Shown: positions 8,649 to 17,461 of the stretch, one piece after another | Numbering within the stretch: position 1 is the first letter of the stretch | How the letters are laid out: the number at the start of each line of letters is the position of its first letter | Assembly (NCBI GenBank): GCA_903918195.1 | Contig: CAIXDS010000178.1 | Coordinates: 1-43,959, forward strand | DNA length: 43,959 bases | Reading direction: 5' to 3' | From: an uncultured Acetobacteraceae bacterium | GTDB taxonomy: Bacteria; Pseudomonadota; Alphaproteobacteria; Acetobacterales; Acetobacteraceae | Translations under genes and position numbers: made by a program | Notes under the pieces: model-generated | Told to the model about the DNA's origin: nothing | Databases searched by the model: none | The model's input: the letters and a program-made list of their open reading frames with translations, nothing else

Positions 8649-8688
8649 ACGTAGTAATCAGGACCGGATCAGACGGGAGAGGTCCGGC

Positions 8689-8913
8689 GTGTACATCTGT
8701 ATCTGCAACGCGCTCACCGACCGCGACATCCACCGCGCCGCCACCGAGGAGGGCGCCCGCCGGCCGCAGGAGGTTTTCCAGGCCTGCCGCTGCCGGGTGC
8801 AATGCGGCACCTGCGTGCGCAAGTTGCGCGACCTGATGTTGCAGGCGATCGCCGCCGAACCGGTAAAGCTGCCGGTAACGCTGGCAACAAGCGCGCCGAC
8901 AGTGGCAGGATAA
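8689..8913 (+). CDS. bfd: Bacterioferritin-associated ferredoxin-like [2Fe-2S] protein
   Basis: A 74-aa protein with the Bfd-type [2Fe-2S] fold. The four cluster ligands are C4 and C6 (YICICNALTDRDI) and C39 and C42 (RVQCGTCVRKL), the same spacing as E. coli Bfd. Bfd passes electrons to bacterioferritin so that stored ferric iron can be released. The GTG start at 8689 is chosen because a GGGAGAGG lies just upstream and the cluster motif must be N-terminal. The bacterioferritin gene begins 21 bases after its stop, an obvious functional pair, and a Fur-like palindrome lies upstream. Residues beyond 60 are a short variable tail. Confidence 0.92.
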   Translation: MYICICNALTDRDIHRAATEEGARRPQEVFQACRCRVQCGTCVRKLRDLMLQAIAAEPVKLPVTLATSAPTVAG

Positions 8914-8934
8914 GCCGGTGAGAGGAGACACCGC

Positions 8935-9435
8935 ATGTTGCGCGATCCCAAGGTCATCGAGCACCTGAACACCCAGCTCACCAACGAGCTGACCGCGATC
9001 AACCAGTATTTCCTGCATGCCCGCACCCTGCGCCACTGGGGCGTGACCAAGCTGGGCGACCACGAATACCACGAATCGATCGACGAGATGCGCCACGCCG
9101 ACTGGCTGATCGAGCGCATCCTGTTCCTCGACGGCCTGCCGAACGTCCAGCGGCTGGACCAGATATTGGTGGGTCAGACCGTGGAGGAAATCCTGCGCGC
9201 CGACCTCACGCTGGAGGAAAAGGCGACCACCGACCTGCGCGAGGGCATCGCCTATTGCGAACAGGTGCGCGACTACGTGTCCCGCGACCTGCTGCGGCGC
9301 ATCCTTGATAGCGAGGAGGAGCACATCGACTTCCTCGAACGCCAATTCGACCTCATCAAGCTGATCGGGATCGAGCGCTATATCCTGCTCAACAGCGCGC
9401 CAGCGCCCGATCAGGGGGGTGGCGGCGGGTCCTGA
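8935..9435 (+). CDS. bfr: Bacterioferritin
   Basis: Haem-containing iron-storage protein that forms a 24-subunit shell and oxidises ferrous iron at a di-iron site. All six ferroxidase ligands are present at E. coli numbering: E18, E51, H54, E94, E127 and H130. The haem-ligating M52 is also present (DEMRHAD), so haem binding is expected. Length is 166 aa against about 158 for the family; the extra residues are a Gly-rich C-terminal tail (DQGGGGGS). It follows the Bfd-like gene with a GAGAGGAGA ribosome binding site and is probably co-transcribed with it. Confidence 0.97.
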   Translation: MLRDPKVIEHLNTQLTNELTAINQYFLHARTLRHWGVTKLGDHEYHESIDEMRHADWLIERILFLDGLPNVQRLDQILVGQTVEEILRADLTLEEKATTDLREGIAYCEQVRDYVSRDLLRRILDSEEEHIDFLERQFDLIKLIGIERYILLNSAPAPDQGGGGGS

Positions 9436-9470
9436 CCCCCGCCCCCACCGTGAAAGCTGCCCCTGGTTCC

Positions 9471-9484
9471 TTGACCCAGGTCAA
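9471..9484. promoter_or_regulatory. Perfect CRP/FNR-family (FNR/FixK/NnrR-type) box
   Basis: TTGACCCAGGTCAA fits TTGAC-N4-GTCAA exactly and sits in a longer dyad (CCTTGACC / GGTCAAGG, 9469-9486). A possible -10 (GATACT, 9503-9508) puts the box centre near -38 to -41 from the likely transcript start, the position of a class II activator site. The downstream gene starts at 9535. Confidence 0.6.
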
Positions 9485-9534
9485 GGTTCCGGGTTCCGTC
9501 CGGATACTAAAGTTCACATTACGGACGGTGACAC

Positions 9535-11058
9535 ATGCCGGAACGCTACGACGCAGTGGTGATCGGGGCCGGGCTCGGCGGGTTGACCGCTGCCGCCCTG
9601 GCCGCGCGTGCCGGGCGGCGGGTGCTGGTGATCGAGCGGAATGCCAGCATCGGCGGCGCCGCCACGGTCTACCGCAACGGCGCGCTGACCGTGGAAGCCT
9701 CGCTGCACGAGCTGGACGGGCTCGACCCCCAGGACCCCAAGCTGCCCCTGCTGCAGGAACTCGGCCTGGCCGACGAGCTGGCGTTCGTGGCCCCTGCCGA
9801 GCTGAACCAGGTGCGCGGCGGGCCGCTGGACGCCCCGTTCACCATGCCGGCCGGCCTGGAGCCGGCGCTGTCCGCCTGCCGGGCCCGCTTCCCGCGCCAT
9901 GAGCGTGCCTTGCAGCGCTATTTCGATGCCGTGCTGGCCGTGCGCGGTGCCGCCAGCTTCGCCACCGCCCACATGGACGACGAGGCCTGGTGGCTGCGCC
10001 ACCTGCCCGAGGCGGCGCCGCGCCTCTGGCCACTGATCCGGCACGCGCGGGCGACGCTCGGCGACGTGCTGCGCGGCCTGTTCGGCGCCGACGAGGCGGT
10101 CAAATGCGCGCTGGCCGCCACGCTGCCGTACTACCACGACGACCCCGAGCGCATGCTGTTCCTGGCCTACGCGGTGGCGCAGGGCTCCTTCATCGCCGGC
10201 GGGGCGCATTACCCGCGCGGCGGCTCGCGCACGCTCACCGAGGCGCTGGCCGCCAGGATACGCGAGGCCGGCGGCACCCTGCTGACCGGCCGGGAGGCAA
10301 CCCGCCTGCTGGTGGACGATCACCGCGTCACCGCGGTGGAACACCGCAACCGCCAGGGCGGCGACCCGCGTCTCGCCGCGGCCCCGCTGGTGTTCGGCAA
10401 TGCCGCCCCGACCGTGCTCGCGGCGATGCTGCCGGAGCCCTGGCGGGCAGCGTTCCTGGCGCCCTACGCACGCCGGCCGGTCTCGGTCTCGCTGTGGACG
10501 GTCACCCTCGGCCTGTCCCGCCCGCCGGCCGAAGTGGGGGTGGAGGCCTATTCCACCTTCCTGCTGCCGGCCTGGATGACCGCGCTGGCCGACTAGCGCG
10601 ACGCCGCCGCGGTCATGGCATCGCCCGCGGGCGACCGCCTGCCGCCGATCATCATGGCCGACTATGCCCGCATCGACAGCGGCCTGAACCAGGGCACGCC
10701 CTATCTCTGCATGCTGTGCGGCATCGACCGCCTGTCGAACTGGGACGGCCTCACCGCCGACGCCGTGCGGGCGCGCAAGGCGGCCTGGACCGATCGTCTG
10801 GTCGGCGCGGTGGACGCCGCTTTTCCGGGATTCGCCGGTCTGGTGGTGCAGCACGAAATGGCCACCCCCGCCACCATGCATGCGGTGCTGAACACGCCGG
10901 GCGGCGCGGTCTACGGCTTCGCGCCGGAAACCCTGGTGCGCTCGCCGCGCACCGCGGTACCGGGGTTGTATCTTGCCTCGGCCTGGGCGGCGGCGGGCGG
11001 CTTCACCGGCGCGATGATCGGCGGCGCCTCCGCCGCGCGGGCGGCGCTGCGAAACTAA
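9535..11058 (+). pseudogene. CrtI/phytoene-desaturase-like FAD oxidoreductase, interrupted by in-frame TAG
   Basis: The N-terminal part has the FAD-binding Rossmann motif VVIGAGLGGLTAAALAARAG with the acidic strand end VIERN. The C-terminal part has the FAD-closing region PGLYLASAWAAAGGFTGAMIGG. Together they would make about 507 aa, the normal size for CrtI-like or retinol-saturase-like NAD(P)/FAD oxidoreductases. A single TAG at 10594-10596, between residues LAD and RDA, splits the frame with no shift; the next ATG is at 10615. The first half alone (353 aa) lacks the C-terminal FAD contacts. TGG to TAG is a one-base change, so this is a recent nonsense mutation or a sequence error. Substrate unknown; no carotenoid cluster is nearby. 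A perfect FNR-type box lies upstream. Confidence 0.85.
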
Positions 11059-11088
11059 GGAAGACCAGGGCTGCGCTCTGGCCCCCCG

Positions 11089-11790
11089 TCACTTCGCCAC
11101 GTCCACCAGCACCAGTTCGGCGTCCTCGGCGGCGGTGATTTCCACCGCGTCCTCGCCGGTGATGGTGGCGCCATCGCGTGTGCCCACCGGCACCCCGTTC
11201 ACCGTCACCGAACCCACGGCGGGCACCAGGTAGCCAATGCGTCCGGCGCCGATCGGCTGGACGATGGTCTGTCCGGCGCGCAACTTGCCGGCCAGGACCG
11301 CGGCATCGGCATGCAGTTCGAGGGCGGAACCGTCCGCGCTGGCGCGGCCGTCGGCCAGCGCGCTCAGCGCGCCCTCGACCCGGCCCGGAAACTGCCGCGT
11401 GCCCCAGCCCGGCGCCACGCCCTTCGTGCCGGGCAGAATCCAGATCTGGAACAACCGGGTGGGCACCGATTCCTGGTTGTACTCGGCATGCACGATGCCG
11501 GTGCCGGCATGCATCACCTGCACATCGCCCGCCTCGGTGCGCCCCTCGTGGCCGAAATTGTCGCGATGGGTGATGGCACCCTCACGGATATAGGTCACGA
11601 TCTCCATGTCGCGGTGCGGGTGCGGGTCGAAGCCAGTGCCGGGCGCCACCTCGTCGTCGTTCCATACGCGCAGGCCGCCCACGCCCATACGCGCCGGATC
11701 GTGGTACTGCCCGAAGGAAAAATGGTAGCGCGCGTTCAGCCAGTCGTTCTGGAAACGCCCGAGGGCGGCAAACGGTTGGACCTCGATCAT
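11089..11790 (-). CDS. Pirin family protein (YhaK-like bicupin)
   Basis: A 233-aa cupin of the pirin family. The metal site motif FDPHPHRDMEIVTY holds two His, and VMHAGTGIVHAEYN supplies the other ligands. E. coli YhaK and YhhW are the closest described types; YhhW is a quercetin dioxygenase in vitro and some pirins sense redox state through their metal. The true substrate is unknown. It is the last gene of a minus-strand run (kinase, universal stress protein, MarR, pirin), starting 48 bases after the MarR stop. MarR regulators often control neighbouring pirin genes, so MarR control is plausible, but I find no convincing operator. Confidence 0.92.
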   Translation of the reverse strand: MIEVQPFAALGRFQNDWLNARYHFSFGQYHDPARMGVGGLRVWNDDEVAPGTGFDPHPHRDMEIVTYIREGAITHRDNFGHEGRTEAGDVQVMHAGTGIVHAEYNQESVPTRLFQIWILPGTKGVAPGWGTRQFPGRVEGALSALADGRASADGSALELHADAAVLAGKLRAGQTIVQPIGAGRIGYLVPAVGSVTVNGVPVGTRDGATITGEDAVEITAAEDAELVLVDVAK

Positions 11791-11838
11791 GGTGCTTTCC
11801 CTCCATCATTGTTCGACGCCGAATCTTCGTACTTCAAA

Positions 11839-12330
11839 TTATGATTCGGCAGACCCTTCTTCAAGGGATGCGCACCCGCCATCCGCCCGCGCGGCCGCCA
11901 TGCCCAACGCGCGCAGCAATTCACCGAGATGCCGCAAGTCCTCCGGCGGCAGCCCGGCCATGGCCCTGGCGATGTCCATCGCGTGGCGCGGAAACAGCTC
12001 CTGGATCATCGCCCGGCCCGGGTCGGTCAGTTCCACCCGCACGGCGCGCCGGTCGGCGGCATCGCGCACCCGGCGCACCAGATTGCGTCGCTCCAGCTTG
12101 TCCACCAGATCGGTCATGTTGCCGGCGCTGGTCAAAACCTTGCGGCCGAGTTCGCGGTGCGTCATCGCGCCCTTGTGCAGCAGCGTCTCCAGCACGCCGA
12201 GCTGGGTGGGCGTCAGGCCGCACGCCGCCAGCGCCGGTTCGATGCGCGCCAGCACCGCGCGGCTGGCCCGCATCAGCTTCACATAGGCGCGAACGGCCTC
12301 CTCGACCGCCGGATCAACGACCCCGTACAC
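11839..12330 (-). CDS. MarR family transcriptional regulator
   Basis: A 163-aa winged-helix repressor. The DNA-binding part is visible as GLTPTQLGVLETLL, then MTHRELGRKVLTSAGNMTDLVDKLE (recognition helix) and the wing VRDAADRRAVRVELTDPGRAM. MarR proteins bind DNA as dimers and release it on binding phenolic or oxidising ligands. The GTG start lies one base after the TAA of the universal stress gene, so the two are translated from one message. The pirin gene follows. No ligand can be assigned. Confidence 0.93.
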   Translation of the reverse strand: MYGVVDPAVEEAVRAYVKLMRASRAVLARIEPALAACGLTPTQLGVLETLLHKGAMTHRELGRKVLTSAGNMTDLVDKLERRNLVRRVRDAADRRAVRVELTDPGRAMIQELFPRHAMDIARAMAGLPPEDLRHLGELLRALGMAAARADGGCASLEEGSAES

Positions 12331-12331
12331 G

Positions 12332-13198
12332 TTACCGGTTCATCAGCACGGGCAGGTCGGCCTTTTCCAGTACATGCCGGGTGACCCCGCCCAGAATGAG
12401 CTGGCGCAGTCGCGGTTGCGAATAGGCCCCCATGCACAGCAGATCGGCGCCGAAATCGCGCACCGCCTGCAGCAGCCCCGCCCCCACATCGCGCTCGACC
12501 GGCCGGAAAGTGGCGAGTTCCACCTGCACGCCGTGCAGCGCCAGGTAGTCGAGCAGTTCCGGCGCCCCCGGGCCACGGCGCTGGTATTCCGCGGCCGACA
12601 GCACCCGCACCGACCCGGCCTGCTGCAGCCAGGGAAGGGCGGAGCCGACCGCCGAGGCGGAGACGGCGGAGCCGTTCCAGGCCAGCGCGATGCGCCGGCC
12701 GATCCGGGCGGGTGTGGCCGGCGGCGCCATCAGCACTGGCCGGCCCGACTCGAACAGCGCCGCATGCAACGCGTCCGAGGATGACGCGTCCTCGCCGGCC
12801 TCCGGGTGCGCCACGATGGTCAGATCGGCCAAACGGGCCTGCTGGGCCACCACGTCCTCCTCGCGACCGGTGACGGCGGCGAAGCTGGCGGTGACGCCGC
12901 CGGCGCCGTGCCGGGCTTCCTGCACAACAACGCCGTGTTCGGCCACGAAGCGCTGGAACATCGCGCGCACGGCGTGGCAGCGCGCGGCGCTTTCCTGTTC
13001 GGTGGCCGTCATCATCTCCTCGATCATGGCGCCGGACAGGCCTTCGCCGGCCAGCGGGGCCACGTCGCGGCTGTCCACCCGCACATGCAGCGCGGTGATG
13101 TGGGCATTCCACAGGCGGGCGACGAGCAGCGCGGTCGCCAGCGCCGCCTCGCCGGCGACGGTGCCGGTCAGCGGCAGCAGCAGCTTGCGGATGGCCAT
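12332..13198 (-). CDS. Universal stress protein, tandem UspA type
   Basis: A 288-aa protein, about twice a single UspA domain. The N-terminal half starts KLLLPLTGTVAGEAALATA; the second half has RRIALAWNGSAVSASAV and ends with LCMGAYSQPRLRQLILGGVTRHVL, matching the G-2x-G-9x-G(S/T) nucleotide loop in degenerate form. Tandem Usp proteins respond to stress or low oxygen, often with ATP binding. ATG 13198 is the start that gives the standard first beta strand. The upstream kinase gene ends 40 bases away and MarR follows after one base, so the four genes from 14708 to 11089 look like one operon. Confidence 0.9.
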   Translation of the reverse strand: MAIRKLLLPLTGTVAGEAALATALLVARLWNAHITALHVRVDSRDVAPLAGEGLSGAMIEEMMTATEQESAARCHAVRAMFQRFVAEHGVVVQEARHGAGGVTASFAAVTGREEDVVAQQARLADLTIVAHPEAGEDASSSDALHAALFESGRPVLMAPPATPARIGRRIALAWNGSAVSASAVGSALPWLQQAGSVRVLSAAEYQRRGPGAPELLDYLALHGVQVELATFRPVERDVGAGLLQAVRDFGADLLCMGAYSQPRLRQLILGGVTRHVLEKADLPVLMNR

Positions 13199-13238
13199 GA
13201 TTGGTCTCCCCGAACGGAACGCAATCAATACCAGCGTT

Positions 13239-14708
13239 TCACGCCTGTGCGGCCAGCCCGCGTCGCACGGCGGCCAGCGCGGCGGTCGCCTCGGTGGCGT
13301 CCACCGCCAGCCACCCGCCGGGTCCCCGGTCGGAAGCGGCGGCGCGGCGCAGCACCGCCGCGCCGGCGTCCGAGGCATCGTTGCAGCGGGCCGCCACGCG
13401 CGCCTCCAGCACCGCCAGCGGCGCCTGCAGCCAGGCGCCGAGGAAATGGGCGTCGCCGGCCGCCCGCGCAACGGCCGCGCGGTCGGCCAGATCGAGGAAC
13501 GTCGCATCGGCGATGGCGGCGTGCCCGGCGGCGGCGGTCGCCGCCACGGCGCGGCACAGCTCGGCCAGCACGACGCGGCTGACCGGCTCGGCATAGGCTG
13601 ATTCTGGCAGACGCTGCTCCGGCGCCAAGCCGTGCAGGCGTTTGCGGATTTCGTCGCTGCGCAGCACCAACGCGCCGGGAGCGGCGCCAAGCTCCGGTGC
13701 CAGCGCGCGGGCGAGGGTGGATTTGCCGGTGCCCGGCAGCCCGCCCACCGCCACCACCACCGGCAGTGCCGGGTGCAGATAGGCCAGGGCGGCGTCGAGG
13801 TAGCGCGCCGCCTCGGTGGGCCGGCCGCGACTCGCCTCGACATGGGCGCGCACCATGGCGCGCAGCGACAGGAAGGGCGGCAGGCCGGTAACCAGGTCCC
13901 AGTCGCCGGTGCGGGCGACGTAGCGGTTCAGCACCCGGTTGGCGGCGGGCCGGCCAGCCCGCACATCGAGGTCCATCAGCAGGAAGGCGAGGTCGTAGCC
14001 GAGGTCGATGGTGGCCAGATCCTCGTCGAACTCCAGCGCATCGAACGGCACCGGCCGGCCCTGCCACAGACAGATATTGCCCAGATGCAGGTCGCCATGG
14101 GCGCGGCGGACGAAGCCACGCGCGGTGCGGTCGCGCAGCCAGCCGTGCCGGGCGGCCAGGGCGGCCAGCACCGCCGTCCGCCACGCCTGCACCCGCGCCG
14201 CCGGCAACCCGGCCGCCAGCGCGGCCTGGACGTTGCCCTCGGCCACCTGCGGCAGCGCCGCCGCCTGGTCCTTGTCCACGGGCGCCAGGGCGGCGTGCCA
14301 GGCGGCAACCGAATCGCCCAACCCGTCGAGCAGCACCGGGTCCAGCCCGTCCGGCAAGCGGCGCTCCAGGAAATCGCCTGCCGGCACGCGGGCCATGCGC
14401 ACCACCCAGTCCACCACCGCGCCCTCGCCGCCCAGCGCGAGCGTCCCGTCCGGCCGGCGCACCACCGGCACCACGTCGCGATACAGGCCGGGCGCGGCGG
14501 CACTGTTAAGCTCGAATTCGCGCCACGCCGTGCGGTGCCGCTCGAGCAGTCCGGTAAAATCCAGGAAAGACAGCCGCACCGCCTTGCGCAGCTTCCACAC
14601 CGTGTCGGCGCCGAGGAAGACGGCGGAGATGTGCGTCTCCACCGGCGGTGCGCCGGCCAGCGCCTGCAGCAGGGCGGCGACCGGCGCCTGTTCGGGGGGG
14701 ATGGCCAA
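13239..14708 (-). CDS. Bifunctional aminoglycoside-phosphotransferase-like / P-loop kinase protein
   Basis: A 489-aa two-domain protein. Residues 20-300 are APH-like: the early PVETHISAVFLGADTVWKL, the catalytic loop AHGDLHLGNIC (HGD at 204-206) and the metal segment ATIDLGYDLAFL. Residues 315-489 are an AAA/zeta-toxin-like P-loop kinase with Walker A GLPGTGKST (323-331) and LRSDEIRKRLHG. Proteins of this architecture occur widely beside stress genes; their substrate is not known, and antibiotic resistance should not be assumed. The start is a TTG two bases after the pdxH stop; no better ATG lies close by. It is followed by the universal stress gene. Confidence 0.88.
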   Translation of the reverse strand: MAIPPEQAPVAALLQALAGAPPVETHISAVFLGADTVWKLRKAVRLSFLDFTGLLERHRTAWREFELNSAAAPGLYRDVVPVVRRPDGTLALGGEGAVVDWVVRMARVPAGDFLERRLPDGLDPVLLDGLGDSVAAWHAALAPVDKDQAAALPQVAEGNVQAALAAGLPAARVQAWRTAVLAALAARHGWLRDRTARGFVRRAHGDLHLGNICLWQGRPVPFDALEFDEDLATIDLGYDLAFLLMDLDVRAGRPAANRVLNRYVARTGDWDLVTGLPPFLSLRAMVRAHVEASRGRPTEAARYLDAALAYLHPALPVVVAVGGLPGTGKSTLARALAPELGAAPGALVLRSDEIRKRLHGLAPEQRLPESAYAEPVSRVVLAELCRAVAATAAAGHAAIADATFLDLADRAAVARAAGDAHFLGAWLQAPLAVLEARVAARCNDASDAGAAVLRRAAASDRGPGGWLAVDATEATAALAAVRRGLAAQA

Positions 14709-14710
14709 GG

Positions 14711-15286
14711 TCAGGGATACAGCTTCACGATGTCCCAGCCTTCACCCGCGCGCAGGTAGACGGTGCGGTCGTGCAGGCGGAACGGCATCTCCTGCCAGAA
14801 CTCGATCCGCGCCGGCACCACGCGGTAGCCCGACCAGAAGGGCGGCCGGGGAATCTGCTCGCCAATGTGCGTGGCCTCGTATTTGGCCATCCGCTTGAGC
14901 AGCGCGCCGCGTCCGGGCAGCGGACGCGACTGCTCCGAGGCCCAGGCACCGATGCGCGACAGGCGCGCCCGCGACGCATAATAGGCGTCCGCCTCGGCGT
15001 CGGACACATCCTCCACCCTGCCCTCGATTCGCACCTGACGGCGCAGGCTTTTCCAGTGGAACAGCAGGGCGGCGTGCGGGTTGGCGTTCAGTTCGCCGCC
15101 CTTGCGGCTTTCCTTGTTGGTGTAGAACACGAAACCGCGCGTATCCCATTCCTTCAGCAGCACCATGCGCACCGAGGGCCGGCCGTCCGGCGTGGCGCTG
15201 GCGACCGCCATGGCGTTGGGATCGTTCGGCTCCGCCTGCCCGGCTTCGGCGAACCAGACGCGGAAAATCTCCAGCGGATCGGGCAT
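14711..15286 (-). CDS. pdxH: Pyridoxamine 5'-phosphate oxidase
   Basis: FMN enzyme that oxidises pyridoxamine or pyridoxine 5'-phosphate to pyridoxal 5'-phosphate. Conserved parts include MAVASATPDGRPSVRMVLLK, GFVFYTNKESRKGGEL, ALLFHWKSLRRQVRIEG, the WASEQSRPL substrate loop and the C-terminal RLHDRTVYLR with WDIVKLYP. At 191 aa it is shorter than E. coli PdxH (218) because the N-terminal arm is trimmed. It faces fabI divergently across about 170 bases (15287-15456), where both promoters must lie. Downstream it nearly touches the APH-like kinase gene. Confidence 0.96.
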   Translation of the reverse strand: MPDPLEIFRVWFAEAGQAEPNDPNAMAVASATPDGRPSVRMVLLKEWDTRGFVFYTNKESRKGGELNANPHAALLFHWKSLRRQVRIEGRVEDVSDAEADAYYASRARLSRIGAWASEQSRPLPGRGALLKRMAKYEATHIGEQIPRPPFWSGYRVVPARIEFWQEMPFRLHDRTVYLRAGEGWDIVKLYP

Positions 15287-15456
15287 GGGCGGATGTATCT
15301 CCTCGGTCGATGCCTATCTGGCACCGCTGAATAAGGGAAGGAAGGCTAGGTTCTGCACCTGACTTCCTGGCCCCGCCTGCCCGCCCCCGCTTGCCCGAAT
15401 GCCCCTGCATGTGTCACCACGGCGCAGGAATGACGACAGAACTCAGGACACCTCAC

Positions 15457-16299
15457 ATGGACCAGGGCGAGGAAGCCGGCGCGCCCGCGAAGGGCACGCT
15501 GATGAAGGGCCGCCGCGGCCTGATCATGGGTGTGGCGAACGACCGGTCGCTGGGCTGGGGCATCGCCGCGGCCTGCGCGGCGCAGGGGGCCGAGCTGGCC
15601 TTCACCTATCAGGGCGAGGCGCTGGAGCGGCGGGTGCGCCCGCTGGCGGCAAGCGTTGGCAGCGACCTGCTGATGCCCTGCGACGTGGCTGAGGATGCCA
15701 GCATCGACGCCGCCTTCGCGGCCCTGGCCGAACGCTGGGACGGCCTGGATTTCCTGGTGCACGCCATCGGTTTCGCCGATAAGCAGTTCCTGCGCGGCCG
15801 TTATGTCGACACTCCGCGCGAGGCGTTCCTGCAGGCGCTCGACATCTCCTGCTTCAGCTTCACCGCGGCAGCGCGGCGGGCGGCGGCGATGATGCGCCCG
15901 GGCGGCGCGATGCTGACCCTGACCTATCTCGGCGCCGAGCGCTGGACGCCGCACTACAACGTCATGGGCGTCGCCAAGGCGGCGCTGGAAGCCTCGGTGC
16001 GGTATCTGGCCGCCGATCTCGGGCCGGACAATGTGCGGGTTAACGCCATCAGCGCCGGGCCGATTCGCACCCTGGCGGCCAGCGGCATCGGCGATTTCCG
16101 CTATATTCTCAAGTGGAACCAGTTCAACGCGCCGCTGCGCCGCAACGTCACCATCGAGGATGTCGGCGGTGCCGGCGTGTACCTGCTGTCGGACCTGTCC
16201 TCCGGGGTGACCGGCGAGGTGCACCATGTCGATACCGGCTACCACATCCAGGGCATGAAGAACCCCGACGCACCGGATTTCACCCTCTCCAACGACTGA
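15457..16299 (+). CDS. fabI: Enoyl-[acyl-carrier-protein] reductase (NADH)
   Basis: Last reduction of each fatty-acid elongation cycle. This short-chain dehydrogenase has the FabI hallmarks: KGRRGLIMGVANDRSLGWGIA at the nucleotide site, VHAIGFADK, and the catalytic Tyr-6x-Lys (HYNVMGVAKAALEASVRYLA), followed by VNAISAGPIRTLAASGI. ATG 15457 (280 aa) is preferred because AGGA lies 8 bases upstream; an in-frame ATG at 15430 has none at proper distance. aroC starts 24 bases after the stop, so the two are probably co-transcribed. Confidence 0.96.
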   Translation: MDQGEEAGAPAKGTLMKGRRGLIMGVANDRSLGWGIAAACAAQGAELAFTYQGEALERRVRPLAASVGSDLLMPCDVAEDASIDAAFAALAERWDGLDFLVHAIGFADKQFLRGRYVDTPREAFLQALDISCFSFTAAARRAAAMMRPGGAMLTLTYLGAERWTPHYNVMGVAKAALEASVRYLAADLGPDNVRVNAISAGPIRTLAASGIGDFRYILKWNQFNAPLRRNVTIEDVGGAGVYLLSDLSSGVTGEVHHVDTGYHIQGMKNPDAPDFTLSND

Positions 16300-16323
16300 G
16301 CGGCGGGCGGGACGGCCCGTACC

Positions 16324-17427
16324 ATGTCGCATAACAGCTTCGGCCACCTGTTCCGCGTCACCACCTGGGGCGAGAGCCACGGCCCGGCAATCGGCTGCGT
16401 GGTCGATGGCTGCCCGCCCCGCCTGCCTCTGTCGGAAGCCGATATCCAGCCCTGGCTGGACCGCCGCCGGCCCGGCCAGTCGCGCTTCACCACCCAGCGC
16501 CAGGAACCGGACACGGTGCGCATCCTGTCCGGTGTGTTCCAGGGTCAGACGACCGGCACGCCGATTGCGCTGCAGATCGACAATGTGGACCAGCGCTCGA
16601 AGGATTACGGCGACATCGCCGAACGCTTCCGCCCCGGCCATGCCGACCTGACCTACGAGCTGAAATACGGCATCCGCGATTTTCGCGGCGGCGGGCGTAG
16701 CTCGGCGCGCGAAACCGCCATGCGGGTGGCTGCCGGCGCGGTGGCGCGGCTTGTGCTCGGCGCCGGGGTGCGGATTCGCGCCGCCCTGGTGCAACTCGGC
16801 CCGCATGGCATCGACCGCACCCGCTGGGACTGGGACGCGGTGACCGCCAATCCGTTCTTCTGCCCCGATCCCGTCGCCGCAATGGCCTGGGAAGAGTACC
16901 TGGACAGCGTCCGTCTGGCCGGCTCCTCCTGTGGCGCCGTCATCGAAGTAGTGGCCGAGGGCGTGCCGCCCGGGCTGGGGGCGCCGATCTATGCCAAGCT
17001 CGATGCCGATCTCGCCGGCGCGCTGATGGGCATCAATGCGGTGAAAGGCGTCGAAATCGGCGACGGCTTCGCCACCGCCGCCCTGGCGGGCGAAGCCAAT
17101 GCCGATGAGCTGCACATGCGCGATGGCGTGGTGGAATTCGCCTCCAACCATGCCGGCGGCATCCTCGGCGGCATTTCCACTGGTCAGCCCGTGGTGGTTC
17201 GATTCGCGGTCAAGCCAACCAGTTCCATCCTCGCCCCGCGCGCCAGCGTGGACCGGCAGGGCCGCGAGGTGGAGGTGATGACCAAAGGGCGGCACGATCC
17301 TTGCGTGGGCATCCGCGCCGTACCGGTGGGCGAGGCCATGGTTGCCTGCGTCCTGGCCGACCACCTGCTGCGGCAGCGTGCCCAGAACCCTGACGCGCCC
17401 GCGATACCGCAGCTTCCTCGCCCCTGA
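16324..17427 (+). CDS. aroC: Chorismate synthase
   Basis: Converts 5-enolpyruvylshikimate-3-phosphate to chorismate with reduced FMN, the last common step to aromatic amino acids and the ubiquinone precursor 4-hydroxybenzoate. All three family signatures are visible: the N-terminal [18 protein letters not shown], the central [17 protein letters not shown] with the Arg pair, and near the C-terminus [17 protein letters not shown]. At 367 aa it matches the bacterial family. It follows fabI closely. The 166 bases after it hold several hairpins, including a perfect palindrome at 17443-17461. Confidence 0.97.
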   Translation: MSHNSFGHLFRVTTWGESHGPAIGCVVDGCPPRLPLSEADIQPWLDRRRPGQSRFTTQRQEPDTVRILSGVFQGQTTGTPIALQIDNVDQRSKDYGDIAERFRPGHADLTYELKYGIRDFRGGGRSSARETAMRVAAGAVARLVLGAGVRIRAALVQLGPHGIDRTRWDWDAVTANPFFCPDPVAAMAWEEYLDSVRLAGSSCGAVIEVVAEGVPPGLGAPIYAKLDADLAGALMGINAVKGVEIGDGFATAALAGEANADELHMRDGVVEFASNHAGGILGGISTGQPVVVRFAVKPTSSILAPRASVDRQGREVEVMTKGRHDPCVGIRAVPVGEAMVACVLADHLLRQRAQNPDAPAIPQLPRP

Positions 17428-17442
17428 CATGCCTGTTTTTTG

Positions 17443-17461
17443 GGCAATCAAGTTGATTGCC
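17443..17461. repeat. 19-bp perfect palindrome between aroC and the next gene
   Basis: GGCAATCAA-G-TTGATTGCC has two perfect 9-bp arms around one base. A run of six T (17435-17440) precedes it rather than follows it on the plus strand, so it does not look like a standard aroC terminator. It lies 132 bases before the next start and could be an operator. A second short dyad, GGACCGC-T-GCGGTCC, lies just downstream near 17490. Confidence 0.55.

Noticed and set aside
10594-10596. TAG read as pyrrolysine
   Set aside because: No sign of pylT or pylS here, the lineage is not known to use it, and a Trp-to-stop change is simpler.
12332-13843. A 503-aa fusion extending the universal stress protein upstream
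   Set aside because: The extension overlaps the kinase gene out of frame and is Arg/Pro-rich; the natural start is ATG 13198.
15346-17451. 701-codon minus-strand frame opposite fabI and aroC
   Set aside because: Antisense to two genes with full catalytic motifs; product is low-complexity and resembles no family.
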